This document shows positions 25,832-35,330 of a stretch of DNA of 64,000 bases, piece after piece. The stretch covers positions 57,203-121,202 of the forward strand of contig NZ_SIXF01000017.1 in assembly GCF_004310665.1 (NCBI RefSeq). Direction: 5' to 3'. The stretch is from Pedobacter kyonggii. GTDB taxonomy: Bacteria; Bacteroidota; Bacteroidia; Sphingobacteriales; Sphingobacteriaceae. The position numbers were made by a program, and so were the translations under genes. Within the stretch, counting starts at the first letter, position 1; every line of letters starts with the position of its first letter. The notes beneath the pieces are model-generated. The model searched no databases and was not told where the DNA came from. It was given only the letters and a program-made list of their open reading frames with translations.

Positions 25832-28800
25832 TTATAGGCCGATATTAATACCAAATGAAATTACACGTGGTTGTGGCGCAGAATAAAAGTCTACGCCTTG
25901 ATTAATGTTTGTTGACTGATAATCGGCGTTAACCTCTGGATCCCATCCCTTATAGCCTGTAATTGTGGCTAGATTTTGAGCTGTAGCATATAACCTTAAT
26001 TTACTTAATTTAATTTTAGTTAATACAGAAGCAGGGAAAGTATACCCAAGCGTTAATGTTTTTAAGCGGACATAAGAGCCATCAGAAAGGTATCTGGTTG
26101 AGTTTCCAATACCATTCCCTGCGAACAGACGCGGCTCGGGAACCATTGTTACATCGCCTGGTTTGTCCCAATAATCCATTTGATCTGCAGTTTGGTTATC
26201 ATAACCGTTTGATGCATTGGCGCTCATATACTGGCCACCAGCATTGAAAATTTTATTGCCTTTTACGCCTTGAAAAAATATGCCTAAATCGAAATTCTTG
26301 TATGAAAAAGTGTTGTTTAAGCCGAATGTATATTTTGGGTTTGGGTTGCCTGCAAAAATCCGTTGTGCATCGTTAATATTATTTGTTGTACTCCTGTCTA
26401 CATTGCCATCAACTACTGTGTTTTTGTAATAAATCGCATCGCCATTTGCCGGATCTACCCCAGCATATTCAGGCAGGTAAAACACACCGATGGGTTGATC
26501 TGAGATGGCCGCATTTATTTCATTACTGTTTAAGACCTGTCCACCTAAATTGGTAATCTTATTATTGTTAATTGCTCCCGTTATAGCAGTTGACCATTTA
26601 AATGCGCCTACAAAGTTTTCGGTGTTAATGCCTAATTCATATCCTGTGTTTTTTAGCGAACCTAAATTTTGGGTTTTAGTAGAGAAACCCGTTGTTTGTG
26701 GAATAGGCACATCTAATAATAAATCGCTTGTATTTTTTTGATAGAAATCAAATATTCCTGTAATTCTATTCTTTAAAATACCAAAATCAAAGCCGATATC
26801 GAGTTGCTTCGTTTTTTCCCATGTTAAATCCGGATTGGCTATTCGCGAAGGAGTTTGCCCAGGCAAACCACCATATGCCCCTGTTCCAGCAAATAAACCA
26901 CGGGCAGAATAATTACCAATTTCGGCATTACCTGTTAAACCATAACTTGCCCTAAATTTTAATAGACTGATGGTTTCACTTTGTTTTAAGAAATCTTCTT
27001 CAGATGCAATCCAGGCCAATGAACCTGCCGGGAAATATCCATATCTGTTATTGGTTCCAAATCGTGATGAACCATCAGCCCTTACACTAAAACCCACTAA
27101 ATAACGGTCGTTGTATTTATAATTGGCCCTAAAGAAATAAGACAGAAAGCTAAAAGCACCTTCATTACTGGTTGCAATTACTTTTGTTGCAGCAGAACCT
27201 AATTTAATGTAAGAATCACTTGGGAAATCCTGTCCTTCAATGGTGCTGTACTTCGTGGTTGATTTTTGATAACTTGTACCCAAAATGACATCAAAAGCAC
27301 TTTTTCCGATAGTTGTATTATAACTGAAGAAATTATTTGTATTCGCGTTAATTACAAAAGTTGAAATATTTTGCCCGTAGCCATTTGATGTGCCTGTATT
27401 TCTAAAAGTTAATGAACCATAATAACTTTCTTCGTTTTGATTTAAGTTATCAATAGAAAAATCAGTGCTGAATTTTAATCCCTTAGCAATGTTGATATTT
27501 GCAAAAGCTTTGCCAATTGTTCGATACACAGTTGCTTTATAAAAAGCATTATCGACACTAAGGAATGGATTGTAGTATACTGGATAGTTTGAAGCTGCTC
27601 CAGGTAAACTTCCACTTATTAAACCCGACCTTGGGTCTATAAAAGGCGTAATAGGAGAGAGTGCTACAGATTGTAAAGGACTTGAAAAGGCATTATCATT
27701 CGATAGCCTGTTATTAATACTGTTTGAAAAATTAAGGTTAATGCCCGCTTCTAAAAAATCAGTTACTTTATTGGTCAGGTTTAGCCGGCCGCTGTAGCGT
27801 TTATAACTGTTGCCTATTACAATTCCTTGTTGATCTAGTGCCTGCCCGCCGATGTAGAACTTAGTTTTTTCATTGCCACCTGTTAAATTAAGGTCGTATT
27901 GTTGCGTAACAGGTTTGTCCTGAAAAGAAGCAGCTTCCCAGTTAGAATTTACTTTATAAGTTTGATAATCGTTGTTGCCAGCAGAATACCGGTTTAAACG
28001 CGCCTCTACACTTGCGCTATAATCATCTAATGCTTCTTGCAGGGTTGCATAATCTCCATTAAGAAAATCCTGATTCGCCTGGCCTTGCCCAGCTCTACGC
28101 TCTATTTGAACATATTGCTCTGCGTTTAAAAAATCCCTATGGTTAGAAGGTGAGCTTACACCACCCAGTGCATTAAACTGGATAAGTGTTTTGCCAGCCT
28201 TACCTTGTTTGGTTGTGATCAATACCACGCCATTTGAAGCTCTTGCGCCATAAATTGCCGATGCCGATGCATCCTTTAACACTTCTATAGATTCGATATC
28301 ATTGGTGTTTATATCTGCTAAAGCACTCGTAGGGGCAGTAGTACTTGAAAAATCTCCCGAGGTTATTGGTATTCCATCAACGATGTAAAGTGGCTCGCTA
28401 CCTGCAGTTACTGATGCAGCGCCCCTTACCCTTACTGTTATTCCCTGCCCTAATTTTCCATTTTGAGCTGCAATCTGTACACCTGCTGCTTTTCCTTGTA
28501 AGGCCTGTTCAAAACTTGTTACGGGTAAATTCTCAAGATCTTTAGATTTAACAGAGGCTACAGATCCCGTCACATCCCGTTTGTTCTGTGTACCATAACC
28601 CACCACCACTACATCAGAAAGCGTGTTGTTTTCCTCATCAAGGTTTACATTAACGCTTTGTCCCGCAATAGGTACTTCTTTGGTTTTGTAACCGATAAAG
28701 CTGAAAACAAGTGTTTTGGCATCATCCGAAACGGTTAATTTAAAAGCTCCCGAGGCATCACTCTGTGTGCCGTTAGCTGGTGAGCCTTTTACAAATACGC

Positions 28801-28918
28801 TAACGCCCGGAATTGGTCCGGAGGTTGACGTAACTTTCCCGGTAATCACTTTGCCTTGTGCGAAAGCAAATGAAATTGCACCGAGATACAAAAGCATACT
28901 TAAGAGTAGTTTTTTCAT
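25832..28918 (-). CDS. SusC/RagA-like TonB-dependent transporter
   Basis: About 1028 residues, start at the ATG at 28918 (a TTG precedes it in frame). Signal peptide MKKLLLSMLLYLGAISFAFAQ, carboxypeptidase-regulatory-like domain (about 24-105), then the SusC hallmark VVVGYGTQNKRDVTGSV, a plug (about 115-225) with PLYIVDGIPI and IESIEVLKDASASAIYGARA, and a large beta-barrel ending in FGINIGL. It imports ligands across the outer membrane using TonB energy, with the SusD downstream. No anti-sigma/ECF pair or hybrid two-component gene lies nearby. Confidence 0.95.
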   Translation of the reverse strand: MKKLLLSMLLYLGAISFAFAQGKVITGKVTSTSGPIPGVSVFVKGSPANGTQSDASGAFKLTVSDDAKTLVFSFIGYKTKEVPIAGQSVNVNLDEENNTLSDVVVVGYGTQNKRDVTGSVASVKSKDLENLPVTSFEQALQGKAAGVQIAAQNGKLGQGITVRVRGAASVTAGSEPLYIVDGIPITSGDFSSTTAPTSALADINTNDIESIEVLKDASASAIYGARASNGVVLITTKQGKAGKTLIQFNALGGVSSPSNHRDFLNAEQYVQIERRAGQGQANQDFLNGDYATLQEALDDYSASVEARLNRYSAGNNDYQTYKVNSNWEAASFQDKPVTQQYDLNLTGGNEKTKFYIGGQALDQQGIVIGNSYKRYSGRLNLTNKVTDFLEAGINLNFSNSINNRLSNDNAFSSPLQSVALSPITPFIDPRSGLISGSLPGAASNYPVYYNPFLSVDNAFYKATVYRTIGKAFANINIAKGLKFSTDFSIDNLNQNEESYYGSLTFRNTGTSNGYGQNISTFVINANTNNFFSYNTTIGKSAFDVILGTSYQKSTTKYSTIEGQDFPSDSYIKLGSAATKVIATSNEGAFSFLSYFFRANYKYNDRYLVGFSVRADGSSRFGTNNRYGYFPAGSLAWIASEEDFLKQSETISLLKFRASYGLTGNAEIGNYSARGLFAGTGAYGGLPGQTPSRIANPDLTWEKTKQLDIGFDFGILKNRITGIFDFYQKNTSDLLLDVPIPQTTGFSTKTQNLGSLKNTGYELGINTENFVGAFKWSTAITGAINNNKITNLGGQVLNSNEINAAISDQPIGVFYLPEYAGVDPANGDAIYYKNTVVDGNVDRSTTNNINDAQRIFAGNPNPKYTFGLNNTFSYKNFDLGIFFQGVKGNKIFNAGGQYMSANASNGYDNQTADQMDYWDKPGDVTMVPEPRLFAGNGIGNSTRYLSDGSYVRLKTLTLGYTFPASVLTKIKLSKLRLYATAQNLATITGYKGWDPEVNADYQSTNINQGVDFYSAPQPRVISFGINIGL

Positions 28919-29118
28919 CAAATTGGTAGTTTAGTTAGTAATGTTTAGTAGTTCGTAGAAACGATTTTTTAATATAATTAAAAACTTTTATAAAACCTGC
29001 TGTAGTAAAGTAAAATCGGATTGTTGTTTGGTTTTTTGAGCTTAAATCAAAACAAAAAGTGACAAAAAATGTTAATAGATTTAAAAAAGTATATTATTTA
29101 CCACAAAAAAACACGAGT

Positions 29119-29304
29119 ATGGATAAGTTAGAATTAAAAGGGAAGTGGAATGAAATAAAAGGAAAGGTTAAACAAGCTTATGCCGATTTAACTGACGATG
29201 ATTTAAAACACGAAGAGGGACAAGACGATGAATTGTTGGGAAAACTGCAACAAAAAACGGGAAAAGGAAGAGATGAGCTTGTGAAATGGATAAACTCATT
29301 ATAA
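29119..29304 (+). CDS. CsbD-family stress protein
   Basis: 61 residues from the ATG at 29119 ([19 protein letters not shown]); the frame is open 20 codons upstream but the CsbD domain begins here. [20 protein letters not shown] is the family core. CsbD proteins are small, soluble and induced by general stress; their biochemical role is not settled. A hairpin terminator follows. Confidence 0.88.
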   Translation: MDKLELKGKWNEIKGKVKQAYADLTDDDLKHEEGQDDELLGKLQQKTGKGRDELVKWINSL

Positions 29305-29325
29305 TATCAATTTTATTAATAATAT

Positions 29326-29351
29326 ACAGGCGGCCAATTTTGGTCGCCTGT
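29326..29351 (+). terminator. rho-independent terminator after CsbD gene
   Basis: ACAGGCGGCC / GGTCGCCTGT with loop AATTTT, followed by TTGTTTT. Confidence 0.65.
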
Positions 29352-29372
29352 TTGTTTTAACATCATTTTTTT

Positions 29373-30422
29373 ATGGCCGATATTGCACAACGGTTTATTC
29401 AAAACCCCATACTTTGTCCAAAAGATTTAGTGCCGAGTACAGCAGGCCTGGAAATCGCATGCCTCTTAAATCCTGGTGTTTTTACCTTTCAAAATAAAAT
29501 ATGGCTTCTTGTGCGGGTAGCAGAACGGCCAGTGCAAAAACAGGGACTTATTTCTTTTCCGGTTTTAAAGAAAAACGGCATCGAAATTATCGAGATAGAG
29601 GAGGCAGATCCTGCTTTGGTAGATAATGATCCAAGGGTGATCAATTATCGGGGTGCCGATTATTTAACCACCTTGTCGCATTTAAGGCTCGTTTGCAGTG
29701 ATGATGGTGTGCATTTTTATCAACCAGCCGGTTATCCTTTATTACAGGGTGAGGGAGAAGATGAAACTTTTGGCATTGAAGATTGCCGTGTATCCTTAAT
29801 CGATAAAACCTACTATTTAACCTTTACTTCAGTATCTGCCCATGGGGTAGGGGTTGGGTTAAGAACAACAAAAGATTGGAAGAGTTTTGAGAAACATGGC
29901 ATGATTATTCCGCCACACAATAAAGACTGTGCCATGTTTGAAGAACGCATTAACGGTAAATTTTATGCCTTACACCGCCCCAGTAGTGTAGCGCTGGGCG
30001 GCAATTACATCTGGCTGGCCGAATCTCCCGATGGCATTCATTGGGGCAAACACAGGTGTATCATTAAAACCAGACCTAACCACTGGGATAGTGCGCGTGT
30101 GGGCGCCGGGGCACCACCAATAAAAACAGCAGAAGGATGGCTCGAAATTTATCATGGTGCAAACGGAAAACATCAATATTGTTTAGGTGCCTTTCTAATG
30201 GATTTAAATGATCCATCGAAAGTACTGGCCAGAACCGAAGAACCGATTATGGTACCGACTGAAGATTATGAATTACATGGTTTCTTTGGTGAGGTCGTAT
30301 TTACAAACGGCCACATCATTAACGGAGATGAATTAACGATTTATTATGGTGCAGCTGATGAATTTGTTTGTGGGGCTAAATTTTCGGTGAAGGAAATTTT
30401 GAGTGCGCAGAAATATTTTTAG
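29373..30422 (+). CDS. glycoside hydrolase family 130 (mannoside phosphorylase/hydrolase)
   Basis: 349 residues, full length. Five-bladed propeller motifs: NPGVFTFQNKIWLLVRVAER, GIEDCRVSLIDKTYYLTFTSVS with the family acidic pair E136/D137 and R139, then HNKDCAMFEE, GKFYALHRP, and HWDSARVGAGAPPIKT. GH130 enzymes phosphorolyse or hydrolyse beta-1,4- or beta-1,2-mannosides in the cytoplasm. No signal peptide is present. Cys replaces the more common Pro in ED-P-R. It lies 6 kb from the mannosidase locus, which may be related in use, but nothing in sequence shows co-regulation. Confidence 0.88.
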   Translation: MADIAQRFIQNPILCPKDLVPSTAGLEIACLLNPGVFTFQNKIWLLVRVAERPVQKQGLISFPVLKKNGIEIIEIEEADPALVDNDPRVINYRGADYLTTLSHLRLVCSDDGVHFYQPAGYPLLQGEGEDETFGIEDCRVSLIDKTYYLTFTSVSAHGVGVGLRTTKDWKSFEKHGMIIPPHNKDCAMFEERINGKFYALHRPSSVALGGNYIWLAESPDGIHWGKHRCIIKTRPNHWDSARVGAGAPPIKTAEGWLEIYHGANGKHQYCLGAFLMDLNDPSKVLARTEEPIMVPTEDYELHGFFGEVVFTNGHIINGDELTIYYGAADEFVCGAKFSVKEILSAQKYF

Positions 30423-30539
30423 CTGTTGACCACGAAGATACCGAGACACGATTTGTTTTTTTGTAGTTGTAGTAATGAATTAATGAACTTTTATGCAGGC
30501 AGGAGTTTTTTATACGCTTTACAGCCCTGATAGTATCAC

Positions 30540-30650
30540 AAAATTTCGTTTTTAAACCGGATTGAAGGGGAGATCCTTTTTGTGGCCTGAGCGTTTAGGT
30601 ATTGGGCAAAAAAGATCGGATTGGAAAGCCGGAAGAAACACTAATCAAAA
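30540..30650. repeat. structured dispersed element in GH130-M16 spacer
   Basis: Contains GGAGATCCTTTTTG and, 30 bases on, CAAAAAAGATCGGATTGG, which can pair, followed by AAAGCCGGAAG. Similar sequences (GATCCTTTTTGTGGCC..., AAAGCCGG) recur between genes in this bacterial group as I remember them. A 60-codon frame here has no protein character. The rest of 30423-30898 holds a copy of the CCACGAAGATACCGAGACACG repeat at its start and short AATGAACCAATGA / CCTTAAGCCTT repeats at its end, with no gene. Confidence 0.4.
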
Positions 30651-30803
30651 CCTACAGGCTCTGCTTTCCCAATCCAATGGAGGATTACAAATCCACAGTT
30701 CAATGATCCGAAAAACATTTTTGAGTATAGCGTTTGGCACTTAGCTAACCGCCTTAAACATTAACCCCTAGGCAATGAACCAATGACCTAATTAACTAAA
30801 CAA

Positions 30804-30835
30804 AAAAAGCGATCCCCGTTTCCGAGAATCGCTGG
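30804..30835 (-). terminator. terminator after the M16 peptidase gene
   Basis: On the minus strand AGCGATTCTCGG / CGGGGATCGCTTTTTTT. It lies about 65 bases past the M16 stop. Confidence 0.55.
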
Positions 30836-30898
30836 TAATTTTGATATTAAAGCATCAGGCCTTTACCTTAAGCCTTCAACCTTCTACCCTCAACCTTA

Positions 30899-33832
30899 TT
30901 AGTATCCAAAAATCTGCTCCAGGCTTAATTTAGTTACCGGACCAAATTTTGCTAAATCAGCCATGTTGATTTTCTTTTCGGAAGCCACGATACAGTAACT
31001 GTAAGGTTTGCCCGAAAGATTGGTCTGATGGAATGATTTTACATCATTAAAAGTTAATGGTTTTAAGTTCGCGTATTCATCAACTCTTGAGTCGTGATCA
31101 AAGCCTAATTTTTTATCTGCCAAATAGGTATAGATAATTCCATCTTTGGTAATACGGCTAGTTTCCAGGCCGTTTAATGAATTTGTTTTTGATAAGGCAA
31201 ATGATTTATCCGACTCTGGTAAAGTGGTTAATAACTCGTTCATGCCTGCTACAGCTTCATTCATTTTGTCGGCCTGTGTACCTACATAAGCAATAATGGT
31301 ATTTTCTTTCTCTTTGGTGTTTGGAGAAGAGTATACCGCAAAAGTAGAATAAGCCAAGGCTTTAGATTCGCGGATAGTTTGGAATACAACAGACCCCATG
31401 CCGCCGCCAAAATAGTTATTAAATAAAGCAATTTTCGCTGCATTGGCCGGATCGTATAACCCACCATTGCGTACCCAACGGATTTCTGCCTGAACCATAT
31501 CGTAATCGGCAAAGTAAACTTTGTTCGAATCGGTTTTGGTGTACACAAATTTCTTAATCGGTGCCGCATCAGTAAATTCTTTAGCCAACGGATGTGCTTT
31601 TACAATATCAGCAGAAAATGCTGCTAAAGTTTTAGGACCATAATAGGTAATGGTGTGTTTGTAATTGGTAAGGTTATGTAAGATATAGATCAGATCTGCC
31701 GATTTCATATTTTTGATCTCATCGTTAGTTAATCCGTAATTGAAAGGATTATCTGCGCCATACTGCGCATAGCTCATTAAACCACCAAGAATTGATGATT
31801 TGTTTAATTTTGCATTATCTCTCGATTTTAACAAACGACCTTTTAAATCTTCTAAGGCTTTTTCGTTCGGTTTGCAATTTGCCAGTACATCTTCAACCAG
31901 TGCAACAGCTTTATCAAAATTTTCCTGTAAACCACTGATTGAAACCGTAGTTACATCGGTGCCTACATTTATGCTATAGCTGCAGGCAATGTTGTAAAAT
32001 GCTTTGCTAATATCTTCTGCCGAATATTTATCAGTACTTAAGAACGCTAAATACTGAGCAGCATAAGGCAATAACTTATAGTTGTACGAGCCCATATCAA
32101 AACGATAGCTCATTCGGAAAATTCCGTTTTCGGTGTTTTGTACAGCAATTACATCGGCAATGCCTGCTTTACCGAAACTAAGGTCTTTAGTATAATCTAA
32201 AAACTTAGGGGCGATCGGTTTTACCGGAGCAGCAATGATGTCTTTTGTAAATGGAGAAACCTCATTAACATTGGTTTTTACAGCGGTAATGGCTGGCTTT
32301 TCTACTTTAATAATGCCCTTATCTTCACCTTTATGCTTTAAGATAGAAACATAATTGTTAATGAAAAACTTATTGGCAAAATCTACAATTTCCTTTTTGG
32401 TTACTTTAGCCATTGCATCGGTTGATGCGAGGGTTTTATCCCATTCTGTACCACGGTTTTGAATAAAGGCGTTCATGGCGAAATCTGCACGCACATCGTT
32501 ATTATCGAAGCTTTGAAGTTCGGCCAGTTTAATGTTAGCAACCGTTGCTTTAATAAGGCTTTCGTCGAATTCACCTTTTTTAAGCAATTCAACCTGCTCT
32601 AACAATAACTTTTGCGCTTCTTCTAAACTTTGTCCGGCTTTAGGTGAACCAGATAAAATGAAAATTCCATAATCTTTCATCGAGTTATAACCGGCACCTG
32701 CCCTCAGCATTTTTTGTTGTTTATTAATGTTGATATCCATTAAACCCGCTTTACCGTTTGCCAGGATGCTGCCGATTAAATCTAACAATAAACTTTGGTG
32801 CGTATTTTGGGCAAAACCCCTGTAAGCAACATATAAATTTTCTGCACTCGGACCGTAAATATCAACTGTTTGAACCTGTGTTAATGGTTTTTCTGGTGCG
32901 GGATTGTAAAGCGACAATGGTTTAGGTGCCATAAAGGCGAAGTCCTTATCGATTTTTTTGATTAAATCATCATAATTAATATCACCGCTCATAATTAGGG
33001 CCATATTATTGGGCACATAATATTTGTTGTAATATTTTCTGATTTCGATTAACGATGGATTTTTTAAATGCTCAATAGTACCAATAGTGGTTTGTTGTCC
33101 GTAGTTATGTGTTGGGAATAAAGCATATAACATTTTCTCGTACATTTTACGGCCATCATTATCCATACCGATGTTTTTCTCTTCGTAAACAGCTTCTAGC
33201 TCTGTATGGAAGATGCGGAAAACAGGGGCACGGAAACGTTCTGCCTGTACCGCCAAAAATTTATCAATGGCATTTGATGGAAGATCCTCTTCGTACACGG
33301 TTTCTTCTACCGAGGTATGGGCGTTGGTAGAATTGCTTCCGATCGATTTCATCATTTTATCGTATTCGTTTGCGATAGAATAATTAGAAGCTTCGCCCGA
33401 AGTTTTATCAATTTCCTTATAAATCTCTTTACGTTTAGCCGGATCGGTAGTTTTGTTGTAAGTTTCGTAAAGTGCTTCGATCTTATCTAAAAGTGGCTTT
33501 TCTTTGGCATAATTTAAGGTTCCGAATTTATCTGTTCCTTTAAATAAAAGATGCTCTAAATAGTGCGCTAAACCGGTATTGGTACGTGGATCGGTATTAC
33601 TGCCCGCTCTTACCGCCATTTTGTAGGTAATATTTGGCTCTTTATTATTTTGAGATAAAATTACAGTTAAACCGTTTTTTAAAGTATAAAAACGTGTTTT
33701 GGTCGGATCGTTGGTTACATACCTGTAGCTAAAGCCACCAGAAGTTCCTGTTTTCCATTGGTAGGTTGTTTGCGCCTTCGCTAAAGAACTTGTAATTAGA
33801 AAACAAGCCAAAGTAAATAGTTTGAATTTCAT
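30899..33832 (-). CDS. secreted M16-family metallopeptidase
   Basis: 977 residues with a signal peptide (MKFKLFTLACFLITSSLAKAQ). Two M16 repeats. The first has the inverted zinc motif HYLEHLLF (H90, E93, H94) with a glutamate-rich segment about 83 residues later (EETVYEEDLP) that supplies the third ligand. The second, C-terminal repeat (from about 530) lacks a zinc motif, as in pitrilysin-type enzymes. It probably degrades peptides in the periplasm. It is divergent from surE and has its own terminator. Confidence 0.92.
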   Translation of the reverse strand: MKFKLFTLACFLITSSLAKAQTTYQWKTGTSGGFSYRYVTNDPTKTRFYTLKNGLTVILSQNNKEPNITYKMAVRAGSNTDPRTNTGLAHYLEHLLFKGTDKFGTLNYAKEKPLLDKIEALYETYNKTTDPAKRKEIYKEIDKTSGEASNYSIANEYDKMMKSIGSNSTNAHTSVEETVYEEDLPSNAIDKFLAVQAERFRAPVFRIFHTELEAVYEEKNIGMDNDGRKMYEKMLYALFPTHNYGQQTTIGTIEHLKNPSLIEIRKYYNKYYVPNNMALIMSGDINYDDLIKKIDKDFAFMAPKPLSLYNPAPEKPLTQVQTVDIYGPSAENLYVAYRGFAQNTHQSLLLDLIGSILANGKAGLMDININKQQKMLRAGAGYNSMKDYGIFILSGSPKAGQSLEEAQKLLLEQVELLKKGEFDESLIKATVANIKLAELQSFDNNDVRADFAMNAFIQNRGTEWDKTLASTDAMAKVTKKEIVDFANKFFINNYVSILKHKGEDKGIIKVEKPAITAVKTNVNEVSPFTKDIIAAPVKPIAPKFLDYTKDLSFGKAGIADVIAVQNTENGIFRMSYRFDMGSYNYKLLPYAAQYLAFLSTDKYSAEDISKAFYNIACSYSINVGTDVTTVSISGLQENFDKAVALVEDVLANCKPNEKALEDLKGRLLKSRDNAKLNKSSILGGLMSYAQYGADNPFNYGLTNDEIKNMKSADLIYILHNLTNYKHTITYYGPKTLAAFSADIVKAHPLAKEFTDAAPIKKFVYTKTDSNKVYFADYDMVQAEIRWVRNGGLYDPANAAKIALFNNYFGGGMGSVVFQTIRESKALAYSTFAVYSSPNTKEKENTIIAYVGTQADKMNEAVAGMNELLTTLPESDKSFALSKTNSLNGLETSRITKDGIIYTYLADKKLGFDHDSRVDEYANLKPLTFNDVKSFHQTNLSGKPYSYCIVASEKKINMADLAKFGPVTKLSLEQIFGY

Positions 33833-34053
33833 TGCTTGGTTTTGGTTTATGATAATGAGTGCGTACCTGTTGGTTTAAGCGTGATCTCAAATACAGCCTT
33901 CATTTTTAATAAGTTATTTATCCAAATATATATGCTTTCTGGCAGGGAATGAAATAATTTTGATTTCAAAACTAAAAATCTAGGAATAAATGATTTTAGC
34001 ATATAAATCATGGCTTATTGTGCCTTGAATTTATAATCTGTATTTTTACCCGC

Positions 34054-34899
34054 ATGACAAAGCAGGGCACAAAACCAAATATTTTAGTTGTAAATGACGA
34101 CGGGATTACAGCTACGGGCATAAAGAATTTAATGGAGGTAATGCAGGAGCTGGGCAATGTAGTGGTAGTTGCACCAGATAGTCCGCAAAGCGGAATGGGG
34201 CATGCCATTACCATAGGTAAACCGATCCGTTTTGATAAGGTTGATCTTTACGCAGGTGTAGAAATGTATAAATGCAGCGGAACCCCGGTTGATTGCGTTA
34301 AAATTGCTGTAAATAAGATTTTTAAAGGTAAAAAACCTGATTTATGCGTGTCAGGAATTAACCATGGACTAAATAACTCGATCAATGTACTCTATTCAGG
34401 TACCATGTCTGCTGCGGTAGAAGGTGCAATAGAAAAAATTCCATCTATTGGTTTCTCATTAGACGATTTTGCAGCTGATGCCGATTTTAGTCATACCAAA
34501 AAATACATTAAAAACATCTGTGAGCAGGTTTTGGTGAATGGTTTACCAGAAGGAACCTTGTTAAATGTGAATTTCCCAAAAGGCGATCACCTAAAAGGCA
34601 TTAAGGTTTGCCGTCAGGCCAATGCAAAGTGGATGGAAGAATTTGATGAAAGAACTGATCCTTACAAACGCCCATACTATTGGTTAACGGGTGTTTTCGA
34701 AAATTTTGATAAGGGAGAAGATACCGATGTTTGGGCATTGGAAAACAATTACATTTCTATTGTTCCGGTTCAGTTTGATTTAACGGCACATCATGCCATA
34801 CAAGCAATAAACAGTTGGGATTTTATCGGCAACAATGCTGCTAAATCTACAAGTGCCAGCACAAAAGTTTCTGCGCCCGATGGCATTAATTTAGGTTAA
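34054..34899 (+). CDS. surE: 5'/3'-nucleotidase SurE
   Basis: About 281 residues from the ATG at 34054; an earlier in-frame ATG at 34018 would add 12 residues unlike the family. NILVVNDDGITATGI holds the two metal Asp residues, followed by VVVAPDSPQSGMGHAIT and CSGTPVDCVK, VSGINHGLNNSINVLYSGTMSAA. It dephosphorylates nucleoside monophosphates. The C-terminus has a Ser/Ala-rich tail of about 15 residues. The next two genes lie downstream on the same strand. Confidence 0.95.
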   Translation: MTKQGTKPNILVVNDDGITATGIKNLMEVMQELGNVVVVAPDSPQSGMGHAITIGKPIRFDKVDLYAGVEMYKCSGTPVDCVKIAVNKIFKGKKPDLCVSGINHGLNNSINVLYSGTMSAAVEGAIEKIPSIGFSLDDFAADADFSHTKKYIKNICEQVLVNGLPEGTLLNVNFPKGDHLKGIKVCRQANAKWMEEFDERTDPYKRPYYWLTGVFENFDKGEDTDVWALENNYISIVPVQFDLTAHHAIQAINSWDFIGNNAAKSTSASTKVSAPDGINLG

Positions 34900-34911
34900 G
34901 CGCTTGCCATT

Positions 34912-35184
34912 ATGATTGATCGATTGAAAAGATTAAATAATTCTGTATGGATAGGTTTGGGCATCGGTTTGCTTGTGCCAGCAATATTTTGTTCCATTGC
35001 CTGGTATATTATTAACCATGTGGCTTCCCTTGCAAAAGCAGATTTGTTATATATTGGTGGTATTGCCATAAATGCTTATACCATGCAATACTTTTTTAAA
35101 TACAATAAAGAAAATATTGGAAGAGGCATATTGGCCGCAACGTTTTTGTGCGCTTTTATATTTTTTGCATACAAAGTTTTTTGA
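34912..35184 (+). CDS. small membrane protein between surE and lpxB
   Basis: 90 residues with three hydrophobic segments (about 14-34, 42-58 and 70-88): WIGLGIGLLVPAIFCSIAWY, LLYIGGIAINAYTMQYF, GILAATFLCAFIFFAY. It starts 12 bases after surE and is likely translated from the same transcript. The family is not recognised by me, although a small membrane protein at this place seems usual in related genomes. Confidence 0.65.
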   Translation: MIDRLKRLNNSVWIGLGIGLLVPAIFCSIAWYIINHVASLAKADLLYIGGIAINAYTMQYFFKYNKENIGRGILAATFLCAFIFFAYKVF

Positions 35185-35211
35185 CGAAACGCTGAAGCTG
35201 AATAGATCGGT

Positions 35212-35286
35212 TCGTCATCCTGAATTCATTTCAGGATCCCAATGTTATTTGCTTTAAGATTCCCGCCTGCGCGGGAATGACGATCA
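35212..35286. repeat. REP-like composite hairpin before lpxB
   Basis: Begins CGTCATCCTGAATTCATTTCAGG in the form seen at 19652 and ends with a second hairpin, TTCCCGC-CTGC-GCGGGAA, then TGACGATCA. The outer ends (GTCAT / ATGAC) pair. It lies between the small membrane protein gene and lpxB, so it would be in their shared mRNA. Confidence 0.65.
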
Positions 35287-35330
35287 CTTTTTATCTTATC
35301 TAATGACAGATTTGCAGTAAAATTATAACT

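Noticed and set aside
24436-28918. First SusC/SusD pair as a full polysaccharide locus
   Set aside because: No hydrolase, regulator or sigma/anti-sigma gene belongs to it; GH130 is on the other strand beyond a terminator.
30562-30744. A 60-codon frame between GH130 and the M16 gene
   Set aside because: It runs through a dispersed repeat, has no ribosome-binding context, and its residues resemble no protein.
34018-34053. Upstream ATG for surE
   Set aside because: It adds residues foreign to SurE, whose conserved part begins just after the ATG at 34054.
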